Source of the DNA: Paenibacillus silvestris
Lineage (GTDB): Bacteria > Bacillota > Bacilli > Paenibacillales > NBRC-103111
NCBI RefSeq assembly: GCF_009882985.1
Contig: NZ_WTUZ01000022.1
Span: forward strand, 595,065-659,064
Length of the DNA: 64,000 nt
Reading direction: 5' to 3'
The translations under genes and the position numbers were made by a program. The notes beneath the pieces were generated by a model. The model had not been told where the DNA came from, did not search any database, and saw only the letters and a program-made list of their open reading frames with translations. Shown here piece by piece: positions 42,230-50,187 of this stretch (the stretch's first letter is position 1; every line of letters starts with the position of its first letter).

Positions 42230-43951
42230 ATGGACAAGGGAATTGTCAGCATGAATCCGCCGATCCGCCGTCACCTTGGAGCTCTTTTTACTTTACAAAA
42301 TGTGTTGATTGTCGTACTCGTGCTCACTTTAACAACAAGCACTCTCATTCCGTTAATTCTTTTATTCAGTAAAGCCTTGTTGAATAAGAATGCGGAGTTT
42401 ATTGGACTAGCTAACTTTGTCCAGTATTTCTCTACGCCTTCCCTGCTTCAATCATTAACGAACACGATCTGGATTTCCGTGTTATCCACAATAATTGCCG
42501 TTGCTCTCGCTTTCGCTTATGCCTACGGGATAAGCCGAACGGCTATTCGCGGCAAAAGTTATTTCCGCTACATTGCGTTATTGCCGCTGTTTCAACCGAC
42601 GATGATGCACGGTATTGCGCTTACGTATTTGTTCGGGAATCAAGGTATCATTACACACGGGTTTTTCGGGCTCATGCCTGGTCTGAGAATACCGATTTAT
42701 GGACCCATCGGGATCGTCATTTCTGAAGTCATTTATTTATTTCCTCAAGCTTTTTTGATTTTTATCACCGCTTTGTCAATGACCGATCAGCGACTGTATG
42801 AGGCCGCGGAATCGCTGGGCGCGAATAAATGGAAGACCTTTTTCACGGTAACGTTGCCCTCCGTCAAGTATGGCCTCATTAGTGCCATTTTCGTCTGCTT
42901 TACAGCTAGCTTTACGGATTTCGGAGCTCCGCAGGCTATCGGCGGAAAGTTTAACGTGCTGGCTACGGATATTTACAAGCAGGTCATCGGGCAGCAGAAC
43001 TTATCGATGGGTGCCACAGTGGGGATCCTTCTCACGATTCCGGCAATCATTGCTTTTGCTGTAGATCGATTCGTAGAGCGTAAACAGCGTTCGCTGCTCT
43101 CTTCGAAATCAACGCCATATCGGGTGCCAGAAGGGCAAGCGCGGGATAGATTCTATCGGGCATTTTGCATGATCGTTTCGATTGCTATTTTGGTTCCGTT
43201 AATCACGATTGTATTTGCTTCCTTGGTGAAGGTGTGGCCGTACAATATCAGCTTAAGCTTCAAACATTATGACTTTTCGAGTGTTGCAGGATCAGGCTTG
43301 GAGCCGTTCTGGAATTCACTTCAAGTTTCACTCATCACAGCTGTGGTGGGTACAATCATGACCTTTATTTTCGCTTATTTAATTGAAAAAAACAGATCGA
43401 TGAAAGGTATGCGTCAAGTTGGTTACTTCTTGTCTATTCTACCGCTTGCGCTTCCAGGTATGGTTATTGGTCTTGCTTACATTTTCTTCTTTAATAATCC
43501 AAGCAATCCCCTGAACTGGATTTATGGCACAATGGCGATCATCGTGCTTGCGAACATTACGCATTTCTATGCCGTTCCTTTTATAACGGCGACGACGGCA
43601 CTGAAAAAGCTGGACAAAGAATTCGAACTCGTTTCGGAGTCTATGCGTGTCCCTTTCTACCGAACATTTCTGCGAGTAACCGTGCCAATGTCTCTCCCGG
43701 CCATTATTGAAATTGCGATGTACTTTTTCGTTAATTCCATGGTTACGGTATCTGCCGTCGTGTTCCTACGGGCTGCGGATATGAATCTTGCGGCTGTCGC
43801 TTTGGTGAATATGGAAGATGCAGGTGACGTAGCTGCCGCTGCCGCGATGTCTACCCTAATCGTAGGAACGAATATTATCGTTCGTTTGTCTTACGAGGTC
43901 ATTTTAAAAAAGGTGAAAAAGCGAACGGCTGCTTGGCAAATGCCGAAGTAA
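42230..43951 (+). CDS. ABC transporter permease with two fused membrane domains (PhnU/PhnV-like)
   Basis: A 573-residue permease made of two inner-membrane domains in one chain, each about 270 residues with six helices. The EAA loops are EAAESLGANKWKTFFTVTLP (first half) and ELVSESMRVPFYRTFLRVTV (second half). This fused form occurs in Fe3+ and 2-AEP transporters. It starts directly after the ATPase stop (TAAATG); a second ATG at 42251 has AAGGGA before it and is also possible. The role as 2-AEP permease is inferred from the operon. Confidence 0.9.
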   Translation: MDKGIVSMNPPIRRHLGALFTLQNVLIVVLVLTLTTSTLIPLILLFSKALLNKNAEFIGLANFVQYFSTPSLLQSLTNTIWISVLSTIIAVALAFAYAYGISRTAIRGKSYFRYIALLPLFQPTMMHGIALTYLFGNQGIITHGFFGLMPGLRIPIYGPIGIVISEVIYLFPQAFLIFITALSMTDQRLYEAAESLGANKWKTFFTVTLPSVKYGLISAIFVCFTASFTDFGAPQAIGGKFNVLATDIYKQVIGQQNLSMGATVGILLTIPAIIAFAVDRFVERKQRSLLSSKSTPYRVPEGQARDRFYRAFCMIVSIAILVPLITIVFASLVKVWPYNISLSFKHYDFSSVAGSGLEPFWNSLQVSLITAVVGTIMTFIFAYLIEKNRSMKGMRQVGYFLSILPLALPGMVIGLAYIFFFNNPSNPLNWIYGTMAIIVLANITHFYAVPFITATTALKKLDKEFELVSESMRVPFYRTFLRVTVPMSLPAIIEIAMYFFVNSMVTVSAVVFLRAADMNLAAVALVNMEDAGDVAAAAAMSTLIVGTNIIVRLSYEVILKKVKKRTAAWQMPK

Positions 43952-43998
43952 TACCCTATCAGGCGAAGCGTCATGTATAAATTGGAGGGTTTAACCTT

Positions 43999-44787
43999 AT
44001 GTCTTTGATTGGTGAAGAGCGAAAGAATTATATTCTCAATCAGTTGAATTTGGATGGCAAAGTAAAGACGAATGAATTGGTCGAAGCGCTGGAAGTTTCA
44101 TCTGAGACGATACGTCGTTATTTGGAAGAGCTGGAAGATGAAAATAAGCTGAAGCGGGTATATGGCGGCGCCGTCAAAATTAATTTGTCACGAGATGAGC
44201 CGTCACACCTGAAAAGGGAAGTGCTGTTCGCGGATGAGAAACGTAAAATTGGCCGCGCCGCAGCCACTCTCGTGGAGGATAACGAGGTTATTTTCATCGA
44301 TGACGGAACTACGACCCTGCATATTATCGATTATTTGCTTAACAAAAAAAACCTGACGGTGCTAACCATTTCCATACCAGCCCTGTACTTGTTAATTGAC
44401 TACAAAAACAAAGGTTTGTTCACCGGGGAGATCTTTCTAATTGGCGGTAAAGTCAATGCCTTGCATTCCAGGGTCACAGGTCTGCTGGCTGAGAAAATGG
44501 TGGAAAATTTCTATGCAGATAAAGCATTCTTATCTGTGGACGGCATGATGCTGGACAAAGGGATTACTGGCTTCGAAGAAGGCAAGGGTCAACTGACTCA
44601 GCAACTGATGAAATACGCCAAGCAAAGTATCGTGCTCTGCGACCACTCCAAGTTCGGGCTCGTACAGTTCTACAAAATTGCGGATTTGAGAGAGATCGAT
44701 ATCATTGTCAGCGATGTGCCTGCCCCCAAAGAGTGGTTATACGAATTGCAAAAAAAAGGAGTTGTATGGGTCTCATCAAACGATTAG
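43999..44787 (+). CDS. DeoR family regulator of the phosphonate cluster
   Basis: A 262-residue repressor-type protein. The N-terminal helix-turn-helix is VKTNELVEALEVSSETIRRY followed by LKRVYGGAVK, the DeoR signature; the rest is the sugar-phosphate-binding DeoRC domain (DDGTTTLHIIDYLL, LSVDGMMLDKGITGFEE, DHSKFG). DeoR proteins usually sense a phosphorylated metabolite, so a phosphonate intermediate would fit, but this is inference. GGAGGG precedes the ATG. It lies 47 nt after the permease, so it is likely part of the same operon. Confidence 0.92.
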   Translation: MSLIGEERKNYILNQLNLDGKVKTNELVEALEVSSETIRRYLEELEDENKLKRVYGGAVKINLSRDEPSHLKREVLFADEKRKIGRAAATLVEDNEVIFIDDGTTTLHIIDYLLNKKNLTVLTISIPALYLLIDYKNKGLFTGEIFLIGGKVNALHSRVTGLLAEKMVENFYADKAFLSVDGMMLDKGITGFEEGKGQLTQQLMKYAKQSIVLCDHSKFGLVQFYKIADLREIDIIVSDVPAPKEWLYELQKKGVVWVSSND

Positions 44788-44837
44788 CTGTGTTATGATA
44801 GGAAGATAATCATGACAAATGTTGGGAGCTGATTCGT

Positions 44838-45857
44838 TTGTCGGTACAACTGAAAGTGACGCAATCCACAGATGGTATTGGTATTTTGAAGCACGCCGTC
44901 ACGATGGTGATGGGGATGTGGCTGATTGTTGGCTTATTTATCGATGGCTTTGCTCATAATCACGGAGCGGTTGAGACCTTTTTTACGCCATGGCATGCGA
45001 TTCTGTACTCCGGGTATTTGGCCTGTGCGATTTGGATTCTTATTATTACTTATCAGAACAAAACCAGAGCCGGTCATGCTACTTGGGCAGCGGCCATTCC
45101 CACGGGTTATGGGCTCGGGGTCGCAGGTGTTCTCCTCTTTTTCATTGGCGGCATTGGCGATATGCTCTGGCATACGATATTTGGCATTGAGAAAAATATT
45201 GAAGCTCTCCTCAGCCCAACACATCTGATCCTATTGACTGGTGCGCTGATGATTCTGACCAGCCCTTACCGCGCGATGAGTGATGCGGAGAAGGACGTTT
45301 CTCCGAGCTTTCGGCGGTTGCTGCCTGCACTGACTTCCGTGGCGCTGACCTTTGCCGTGATGGCTTTTTTTCTCATGTATGCCTGGTCGTTTCGGCAGAA
45401 TTTATGGATGGCTATAGAAGAAGACGCTGTTGCCAAAGCTGTAGTGGATTTTCTGGTCACAACCATGCTGCTCGTTTTGCCGATTATGTTCGTACTAAGA
45501 AGGTGGAAGCTGCCTTTCGGCACGGTGACCTATTTCTTTGTTTTTGAGGCAATATTGATGGCAGTGCTGGACGGCTTCTCACACTATGGTTCTATCGTGA
45601 TTCTGCTTATTAGCGGGATAATCGGGGATTTGCTTCTGAAATCGATCAAAGAAAAAGAAGTCTGTGCGTGGCAATATCGCGGCGTTTTCTTCCTGTTGCC
45701 TGTGCTCATCTGGGGCTTGTATTTTGCTGATTTGCGCTTGTTTCACACATTAGATTGGTCTCCTGAGCTTTGGGGTGGCACCATCTTTATTTGTGGCCTC
45801 TGTTCGATGGGATTAAGCATGCTGACGGCCCCAATCACGTCTGGAAGAAACCAATGA
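44838..45857 (+). CDS. Polytopic membrane protein of unknown function
   Basis: A 339-residue protein with about eight membrane helices (about 18-38, 52-72, 86-108, 120-138, 158-178, 196-214, 222-260, 275-330). Histidines stand near helix ends (IDGFAHNHGAVETFF, TPWHAIL, GDMLWHTIFG, SPTHLILL), as in proteins that handle metals or heme. The start is TTG at 44838 behind GGGAGC. Its stop overlaps the ATG of the next gene (ATGA), so the lipoprotein that follows is its likely partner. The family is not recognised. Confidence 0.85.
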   Translation: MSVQLKVTQSTDGIGILKHAVTMVMGMWLIVGLFIDGFAHNHGAVETFFTPWHAILYSGYLACAIWILIITYQNKTRAGHATWAAAIPTGYGLGVAGVLLFFIGGIGDMLWHTIFGIEKNIEALLSPTHLILLTGALMILTSPYRAMSDAEKDVSPSFRRLLPALTSVALTFAVMAFFLMYAWSFRQNLWMAIEEDAVAKAVVDFLVTTMLLVLPIMFVLRRWKLPFGTVTYFFVFEAILMAVLDGFSHYGSIVILLISGIIGDLLLKSIKEKEVCAWQYRGVFFLLPVLIWGLYFADLRLFHTLDWSPELWGGTIFICGLCSMGLSMLTAPITSGRNQ

Positions 45858-46672
45858 AACGACTTGTCATCCTTCTCATGGGTTTGGCTGCTCTCTTAGC
45901 CGCCTGCGGGAATCAAAACACGACCATTGATATGTCAGGGATGCAGATGAATATGGAGGCCATGCCGGCACATGCCCACAGCAATGATGCCATAGCGCAT
46001 TTCTCGGTTGCTATGGACCGTTATGTGCCGGGTGAAGAAGCGACGATCACGATTCTTATTCAAGATAAGTGGAACAAACCCATTGATAATTTTGATCTCA
46101 TGCATGAGAAGTTGATGCATTTGATCGTAGTGAGCAAGGATCTGTCTTATTTTGATCATCTTCATCCGGAACATGTTGGGAAAGGGCAATTCACTGTCAA
46201 GACGAAGTTCCCCACTAGCGGCTATTATCAGCTGATTGCTGATTTCACTCCACAAGGGAGCGGGGAGACGGTGCAAATGCACTGGGTCACGATTAACGGG
46301 AAAGCGCCGAAGATGGCGGTGCTTCAACCAGATACCTCGCTGACGAAAGAGGTGGACGGCAAGGAAGTGACGCTTGCTTTCGACCATCTCATGGCGGGGA
46401 TGGGGCTGGATATGATCTTCACGATCAAGGATGCCCAAACGAAACAGCCGATTACCGATCTGCAGCCCTATCTGGGCAGCTTGGGGCATGTCGTTGCGAT
46501 CAGCGCGGATGCGAAGGAGTACGTCCATGTGCACCCGAATGAGCAGAAGGGTTCGGGGCCTATAGCACCGTTCACAATTATTTTCCCCAAAAGTGGCATC
46601 TATAAAATTTGGGGGCAATTTCAGCATCAGAATGAAGTATTTATCATGCCTTTTACCATAAAAGTTCCATAA
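45854..46672 (+). CDS. Lipoprotein with a Met/His-rich N-terminus
   Basis: A 272-residue lipoprotein with the lipobox LAAC (Cys18). Just after it come MSGMQMNMEAMPAHAHS (dense in Met and His), then two beta-rich repeats of about 110 residues, each ending in a His motif: FDHLHPEHVGKGQFTV and EYVHVHPNEQKGSGP, with GYYQLIADFTPQG and GIYKIWGQFQHQ as matching strands. The pattern resembles exported copper-binding or YtkA/FixH-like domains. I infer metal binding; the metal is unproven. It is translationally coupled to the membrane protein before it. Confidence 0.85.
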   Translation: MKRLVILLMGLAALLAACGNQNTTIDMSGMQMNMEAMPAHAHSNDAIAHFSVAMDRYVPGEEATITILIQDKWNKPIDNFDLMHEKLMHLIVVSKDLSYFDHLHPEHVGKGQFTVKTKFPTSGYYQLIADFTPQGSGETVQMHWVTINGKAPKMAVLQPDTSLTKEVDGKEVTLAFDHLMAGMGLDMIFTIKDAQTKQPITDLQPYLGSLGHVVAISADAKEYVHVHPNEQKGSGPIAPFTIIFPKSGIYKIWGQFQHQNEVFIMPFTIKVP

Positions 46673-46791
46673 AGGCGTTACATTTACAATTTCATCTGAA
46701 TTTTGTAATCAAAAAGAAATATGTTATTCATCTAGCTTTAATGAAACGGGCTTATAATAGAACTCGACCCCCTTTAAAATATATATATCTT

Positions 46792-46826
46792 AAGACCCGC
46801 GGCCCGTTGCTGTGGGTCTCTTTTTA
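46792..46826 (+). terminator. Terminator after the Met/His lipoprotein
   Basis: AGACCC pairs with GGGTCT, with a GC-rich loop, followed by TTTTT. It lies 120 nt after the stop; a TATAAT box (46753-46758) stands between the two. Confidence 0.7.
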
Positions 46827-46831
46827 TGTAG

Positions 46832-47013
46832 AGGGAACTACAGTCCGCTATTTCTCTGCAAAGGCGCATTTTCCATGTGGAAGGGGAACTGGGGTCCGTT
46901 ATTTTGCCAATATCACCTGAAAACGTGGCATGGAGGCAGCAATAGCGCCCTGTAGTTCCGCTCAGGCTGGAAACAGCCTGTTTCTCTTCAAATAGCGGAC
47001 TCAAGTTCCCTTT
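46832..47013. repeat. Four-module quasi-palindromic intergenic element, family 1, copy 2
   Basis: AGGGAACTACAGTCCGCTAT (46832) is mirrored by AAATAGCGGACTCAAGTTCC (46990), 20 of 22 positions when aligned. GGGGAACTGGGGTCCGTTAT (46883) and CAATAGCGCCCTGTAGTTCC (46940) are the inner pair. Order and spacing match copy 1 at 12986-13167. It fills most of the 433-bp gap between two convergent lipoprotein genes. Confidence 0.8.
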
Positions 47014-47062
47014 GATCACTGGCCCTGCGGCACCCCACGTCTCCACCGCATGAAAAGCAAAA

Positions 47063-47096
47063 AAACAGGTCGAATCTTAGATTCGCCTGTCTTATG
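47063..47096 (-). terminator. Terminator of the lipoprotein gene at 47106
   Basis: On the minus strand an arm GACAGGCGAATC pairs with GATTCGACCTGTT, followed by a T run. It lies just after the stop. Confidence 0.85.
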
Positions 47097-47105
47097 AGAA
47101 ACAGC

Positions 47106-47657
47106 TTATTTTTTCGCTACATCGGAAATAACGAATTTGTCGCTTACTTTTTTCGTTGTATACGTAGCGCCGTCTTTCGTCGTGAATTTGACTTGATCAG
47201 CTGTATTAGCCTTGTCGAATGTGACGTCCGCTTTGGTTGTGTCTAGCAGGTTCGTCGGGAAGAAGGAAGTCGGGTTCGTTACAATAGCTCCGTCTGCCTC
47301 TTGTTCTGTCAAATAGTGAGCTGCCAGTTTATCCGCCATAGCGGCATCAAAATAGGTGGAAAGGAACTTCACGGCTTTCTCTTTGCTATCTGCTGCGATA
47401 GGGTTAAGGATGAACTTGTCATCTTTGGATTTGGCTTCTCCGAATAGGAAGCCCACTTTCTCTTGAGCAATTCTAGCGCCGATATAGCCTTTCATGTTGA
47501 CAGCATCCTGCGTTTCAGCAGTTGCTTGCGGTGAAGCTGCTGCGCTGGCGCTTGGAGACGGGCTAGTTCCTGTATTTTTTGGTGCGGAGGAGCATGCTGC
47601 TCCTGTAACCATCATCGTAAGCAGGAGGACACCTGCGGCTGTTTGTTTCAAAATCAT
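47106..47657 (-). CDS. Lipoprotein of unknown function
   Basis: A 183-residue secreted lipoprotein. The signal MILKQTAAGVLLLTMMVTG ends in the lipobox GAAC (Cys22), followed by a Ser/Pro/Ala/Thr-rich linker (about 25-50) and a small folded domain of about 130 residues with alternating helix and strand (VKFLSTYFDAAMADKLAAHY; FTTKDGATYTTKKVSDKFVI). I do not recognise the family. It is read from its own promoter region (47658-47700, A+T-rich) and has a strong terminator. Confidence 0.85.
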   Translation of the reverse strand: MILKQTAAGVLLLTMMVTGAACSSAPKNTGTSPSPSASAAASPQATAETQDAVNMKGYIGARIAQEKVGFLFGEAKSKDDKFILNPIAADSKEKAVKFLSTYFDAAMADKLAAHYLTEQEADGAIVTNPTSFFPTNLLDTTKADVTFDKANTADQVKFTTKDGATYTTKKVSDKFVISDVAKK

Positions 47658-47829
47658 GTGTGATACACCTCTTCGTCTGTATGAATGTATTTATTTGTAA
47701 ATAAATACATATTATATTTAAATTATTTAACTGCAAGTAAAAAATATACGCTATTTTTAAATGTAATGCAATGAATTCAAGGAAAGTTCACATTCTATTC
47801 TGTCCCTGAAAAGGCGAAAAAAACCTTCG

Positions 47830-47870
47830 CATCCACCAGGAAAATGGGGTTGAAGGTTTCTTTCTATCCA
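47830..47870 (-). terminator. Possible terminator of the DUF2339 gene
   Basis: Read on the minus strand, GAAACCTTC and GAAGGTTTTTTTC form a stem with a T run just after the gene's stop. Confidence 0.55.
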
Positions 47871-47882
47871 ACGTCATCTTAT

Positions 47883-49571
47883 TTATTTACGCTTATAAAA
47901 CAATCTGGAAATCCCTACCCCAATGGCCCCAAGTCCGATAAACAGGATCGCCCTTATGGCGGTTGACACATCAGGTAAATCAATGAAGATTATTTTGAGC
48001 AGGGTTACAAATAAGAACAGAATGCCGATTAGATTGGCTTTTGCTTTACGCACAAACAGTCCCGCGACAATGAGGAGCACCGCATAGATCGCCCAAACAC
48101 CAGAGAGAATGAGATGTTGGTAATCATCACCCAGCCCCTTCGTTAAGGCATTGGTTAATTGAGAGACGAAGACAAGGAGCAGGATAAATCCCATCCATAG
48201 CAAAAGCAGAGAGATTCGCGCCGGCACATGGCTTTCCCGGACAGAGGCGGAAGAGCGAAAGAAAGCATATAGGCCGCCTATGGTAGCCACGAGCACAAAC
48301 CAAGCAAAAGTTTCATGTGATCCGATATCATGGATTGGATGAAAGAGAACGAACAGCATGCCGATGAAATAGGTGAGGGCTCCACTGATTTGCTGGAGCC
48401 TGCTTTGGAAGCGTACACCTAGGCAGAGAGCGATGCCGCCTTCGACTAACAGCGCTGATCCAGCTTGGTCAGCATGCAGGACGAAAATGAGCCATAAGAA
48501 GATGCTGAAGGTTGCGATGGAGATCTGCACGGAGAAGGCCCGCTTTTGCCGGTAAAGCCAGTAGGAAGTGCCGATGTACACAAGCGACCACAGGGCCAGC
48601 ATCCACTCATAGAGGAGCTTATCGCTGCCTGTAGTGCCGTACAGACCGTATGTCCAGGCTGCGACGAGGCCAAAGCTTAGAAACAATGCGATGCGCTGTC
48701 CAATGCGGCTGTCTTCCGAGCGCAGAAGCGCAGTGCTGAAGAGGAGCAGATGCTGCAAGATGACAACAGTGAGTAGTAGCGGTCTGTCACTCGCCGTATG
48801 GCTGAGTAAGGTTGAAATGATCAGAGGCAGATGAAGGACGCCAAATGCGGTGAAATAAGCACCTCGGAAGGCATAGCGCAAGGATAACAGCATCATAGCG
48901 ATGGAAAAGAGTCCTTCATAGCCAGCAAAAACCCACATATTCGGATGCGACGAGTCGACCATGAACGGAACGAGATATCCTGCAAGCAAGGTGATCATCA
49001 TGAGGGCTTGTGAGTGGTGGCGAATCGCTGTAAACACACTAGCAGCTATAGAAAGGATGTAAAGTACGAAAGCAAGCCAGGAAGGGATCAGCTCAAACAG
49101 CATATGAGCTGCGAAAAGCGATAAGATCAGCACCCCGCTTGCTCCGCCTAGCAGCACTTGCCCTAGTGCTGCGCGTTTGCGCTTCAATTGCGCTTCCCCT
49201 TGCCAATACATGAGGCCTGCTGCGGCAACACCGAGTAAGCAGCGCACAGGCTCGGTAATGAAGCCGGCACTTACGGCTGCTGTGAACCCCCAAAGCACGC
49301 CAAGCAGGAAGACGATGACAAAAATGCGCGGCAGCCAGACGCGGGCGATCAAGTGCTCCCAGTCTCTTGGGGGAGCAGGCTCTGCGGCGGGAATGAACGT
49401 TTCCTGCTGGAAGGCAGGCCGCGGAGTGGGCTGGGAATGCTCATCTAAAAGAGCTGGCATAGCTGAGTGTAGCGATTCTGAAGTCGCTTTTCGGTCAAGC
49501 GCATGGTCAAGTAACAGTTCGAGCTCTTTTACTTTCTTTTCGAGTGCGGCTACTCGCAGTTCTAAATCCAT
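47883..49571 (-). CDS. DUF2339 family multi-pass membrane protein
   Basis: A 562-residue protein, start at 49571 behind AAGGGGGC. The N-terminal 30 residues form a coiled coil (VAALEKKVKELELLLDHALD), followed by a flexible linker (about 30-75) and some 16 to 18 short membrane helices in alternation with small loops (for example WEHLIARVWLPRIFVIVFLL, GVLWGFTAAVSAGFI, LLAGYLVPFMVDSSHPNMW). GYLVPF and the many small helices are typical of DUF2339, whose function is unknown. It is an isolated gene. Confidence 0.88.
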   Translation of the reverse strand: MDLELRVAALEKKVKELELLLDHALDRKATSESLHSAMPALLDEHSQPTPRPAFQQETFIPAAEPAPPRDWEHLIARVWLPRIFVIVFLLGVLWGFTAAVSAGFITEPVRCLLGVAAAGLMYWQGEAQLKRKRAALGQVLLGGASGVLILSLFAAHMLFELIPSWLAFVLYILSIAASVFTAIRHHSQALMMITLLAGYLVPFMVDSSHPNMWVFAGYEGLFSIAMMLLSLRYAFRGAYFTAFGVLHLPLIISTLLSHTASDRPLLLTVVILQHLLLFSTALLRSEDSRIGQRIALFLSFGLVAAWTYGLYGTTGSDKLLYEWMLALWSLVYIGTSYWLYRQKRAFSVQISIATFSIFLWLIFVLHADQAGSALLVEGGIALCLGVRFQSRLQQISGALTYFIGMLFVLFHPIHDIGSHETFAWFVLVATIGGLYAFFRSSASVRESHVPARISLLLLWMGFILLLVFVSQLTNALTKGLGDDYQHLILSGVWAIYAVLLIVAGLFVRKAKANLIGILFLFVTLLKIIFIDLPDVSTAIRAILFIGLGAIGVGISRLFYKRK

Positions 49572-49731
49572 AATAGCCCCCTTTGTGGTACACATTTTAG
49601 GCATGTTTTTCCATTACATTCTATGTTAACATGGGCCAGGCAAGACGTGTAGGCTAACAGACGAAATAAAAGCGGGACAACTATGCTACAATAGTCATAA
49701 ACATGAATAGGACATTAGGAGATGAACCACC

Positions 49732-50010
49732 ATGAGTAAAGAATTAAACGAACAAGAGCTTATCCAATTTATCGTAGAGAAATCGCAAGCAGATCCCAAA
49801 CAAATTCAGCTCGTCCTGAAATATGAGAAAGCGTATATCCTGAAAGCCGAAGAAAATACCAAAGGGGAAGTGGATATCGACAGCGATGATTTGATCGATC
49901 ATATTCTAAGCAGGCCGGATGTGAAATTGACGGAGCTGGCGGTTGACACGATTTTGGAAGCAGAAATGGCGTACTTGATGAAACATGGATTAGCGGGTTA
50001 TATGGATTAA
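49732..50010 (+). CDS. Small acidic protein of unknown function
   Basis: A 92-residue, soluble, Asp/Glu-rich, mostly helical protein: MSKELNEQELIQFIVEKSQ, then KQIQLVLKYEKAYI, a short acidic strand (KGEVDIDSDDLIDHILS) and a C-terminal helix (TELAVDTILEAEMAYLMKHG). AGGAG lies 7-10 nt before the ATG. I do not recognise the family. It has a terminator after it, and is a unit of its own. Confidence 0.8.
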   Translation: MSKELNEQELIQFIVEKSQADPKQIQLVLKYEKAYILKAEENTKGEVDIDSDDLIDHILSRPDVKLTELAVDTILEAEMAYLMKHGLAGYMD

Positions 50011-50017
50011 ATGAAAT

Positions 50018-50060
50018 GGGACGATGCAGGGGATTTCTCCGGTGTCGTCTTTTTTTATTT
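50018..50060 (+). terminator. Terminator after the small acidic protein gene
   Basis: GACGA...CC and GG...TCGTC with an inner GG/CC stem are followed by seven T. The stem is imperfect. Confidence 0.6.
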
Positions 50061-50093
50061 ACATTAACATAAGAGTTAATTGAATAACATGTA

Positions 50094-50169
50094 TTGACAG
50101 AGAATGAGCTTAGGATGATAATAGGTTTAGTTATATTGGACTTATTTAATTAACTTATTAATTAACTTT
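50094..50169 (+). promoter_or_regulatory. Promoter and operator-like repeat of the GH2 gene
   Basis: TTGACA (50094-50099), a 17-bp spacer and GATAAT (50117-50122) form a good sigma-A promoter. Downstream, TTAATTAAC repeats twice (50147-50167) and is partly palindromic, so it may bind a repressor placed to block transcription. Confidence 0.65.
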
Positions 50170-50187
50170 ATGGAGGTAGCGTTACCC

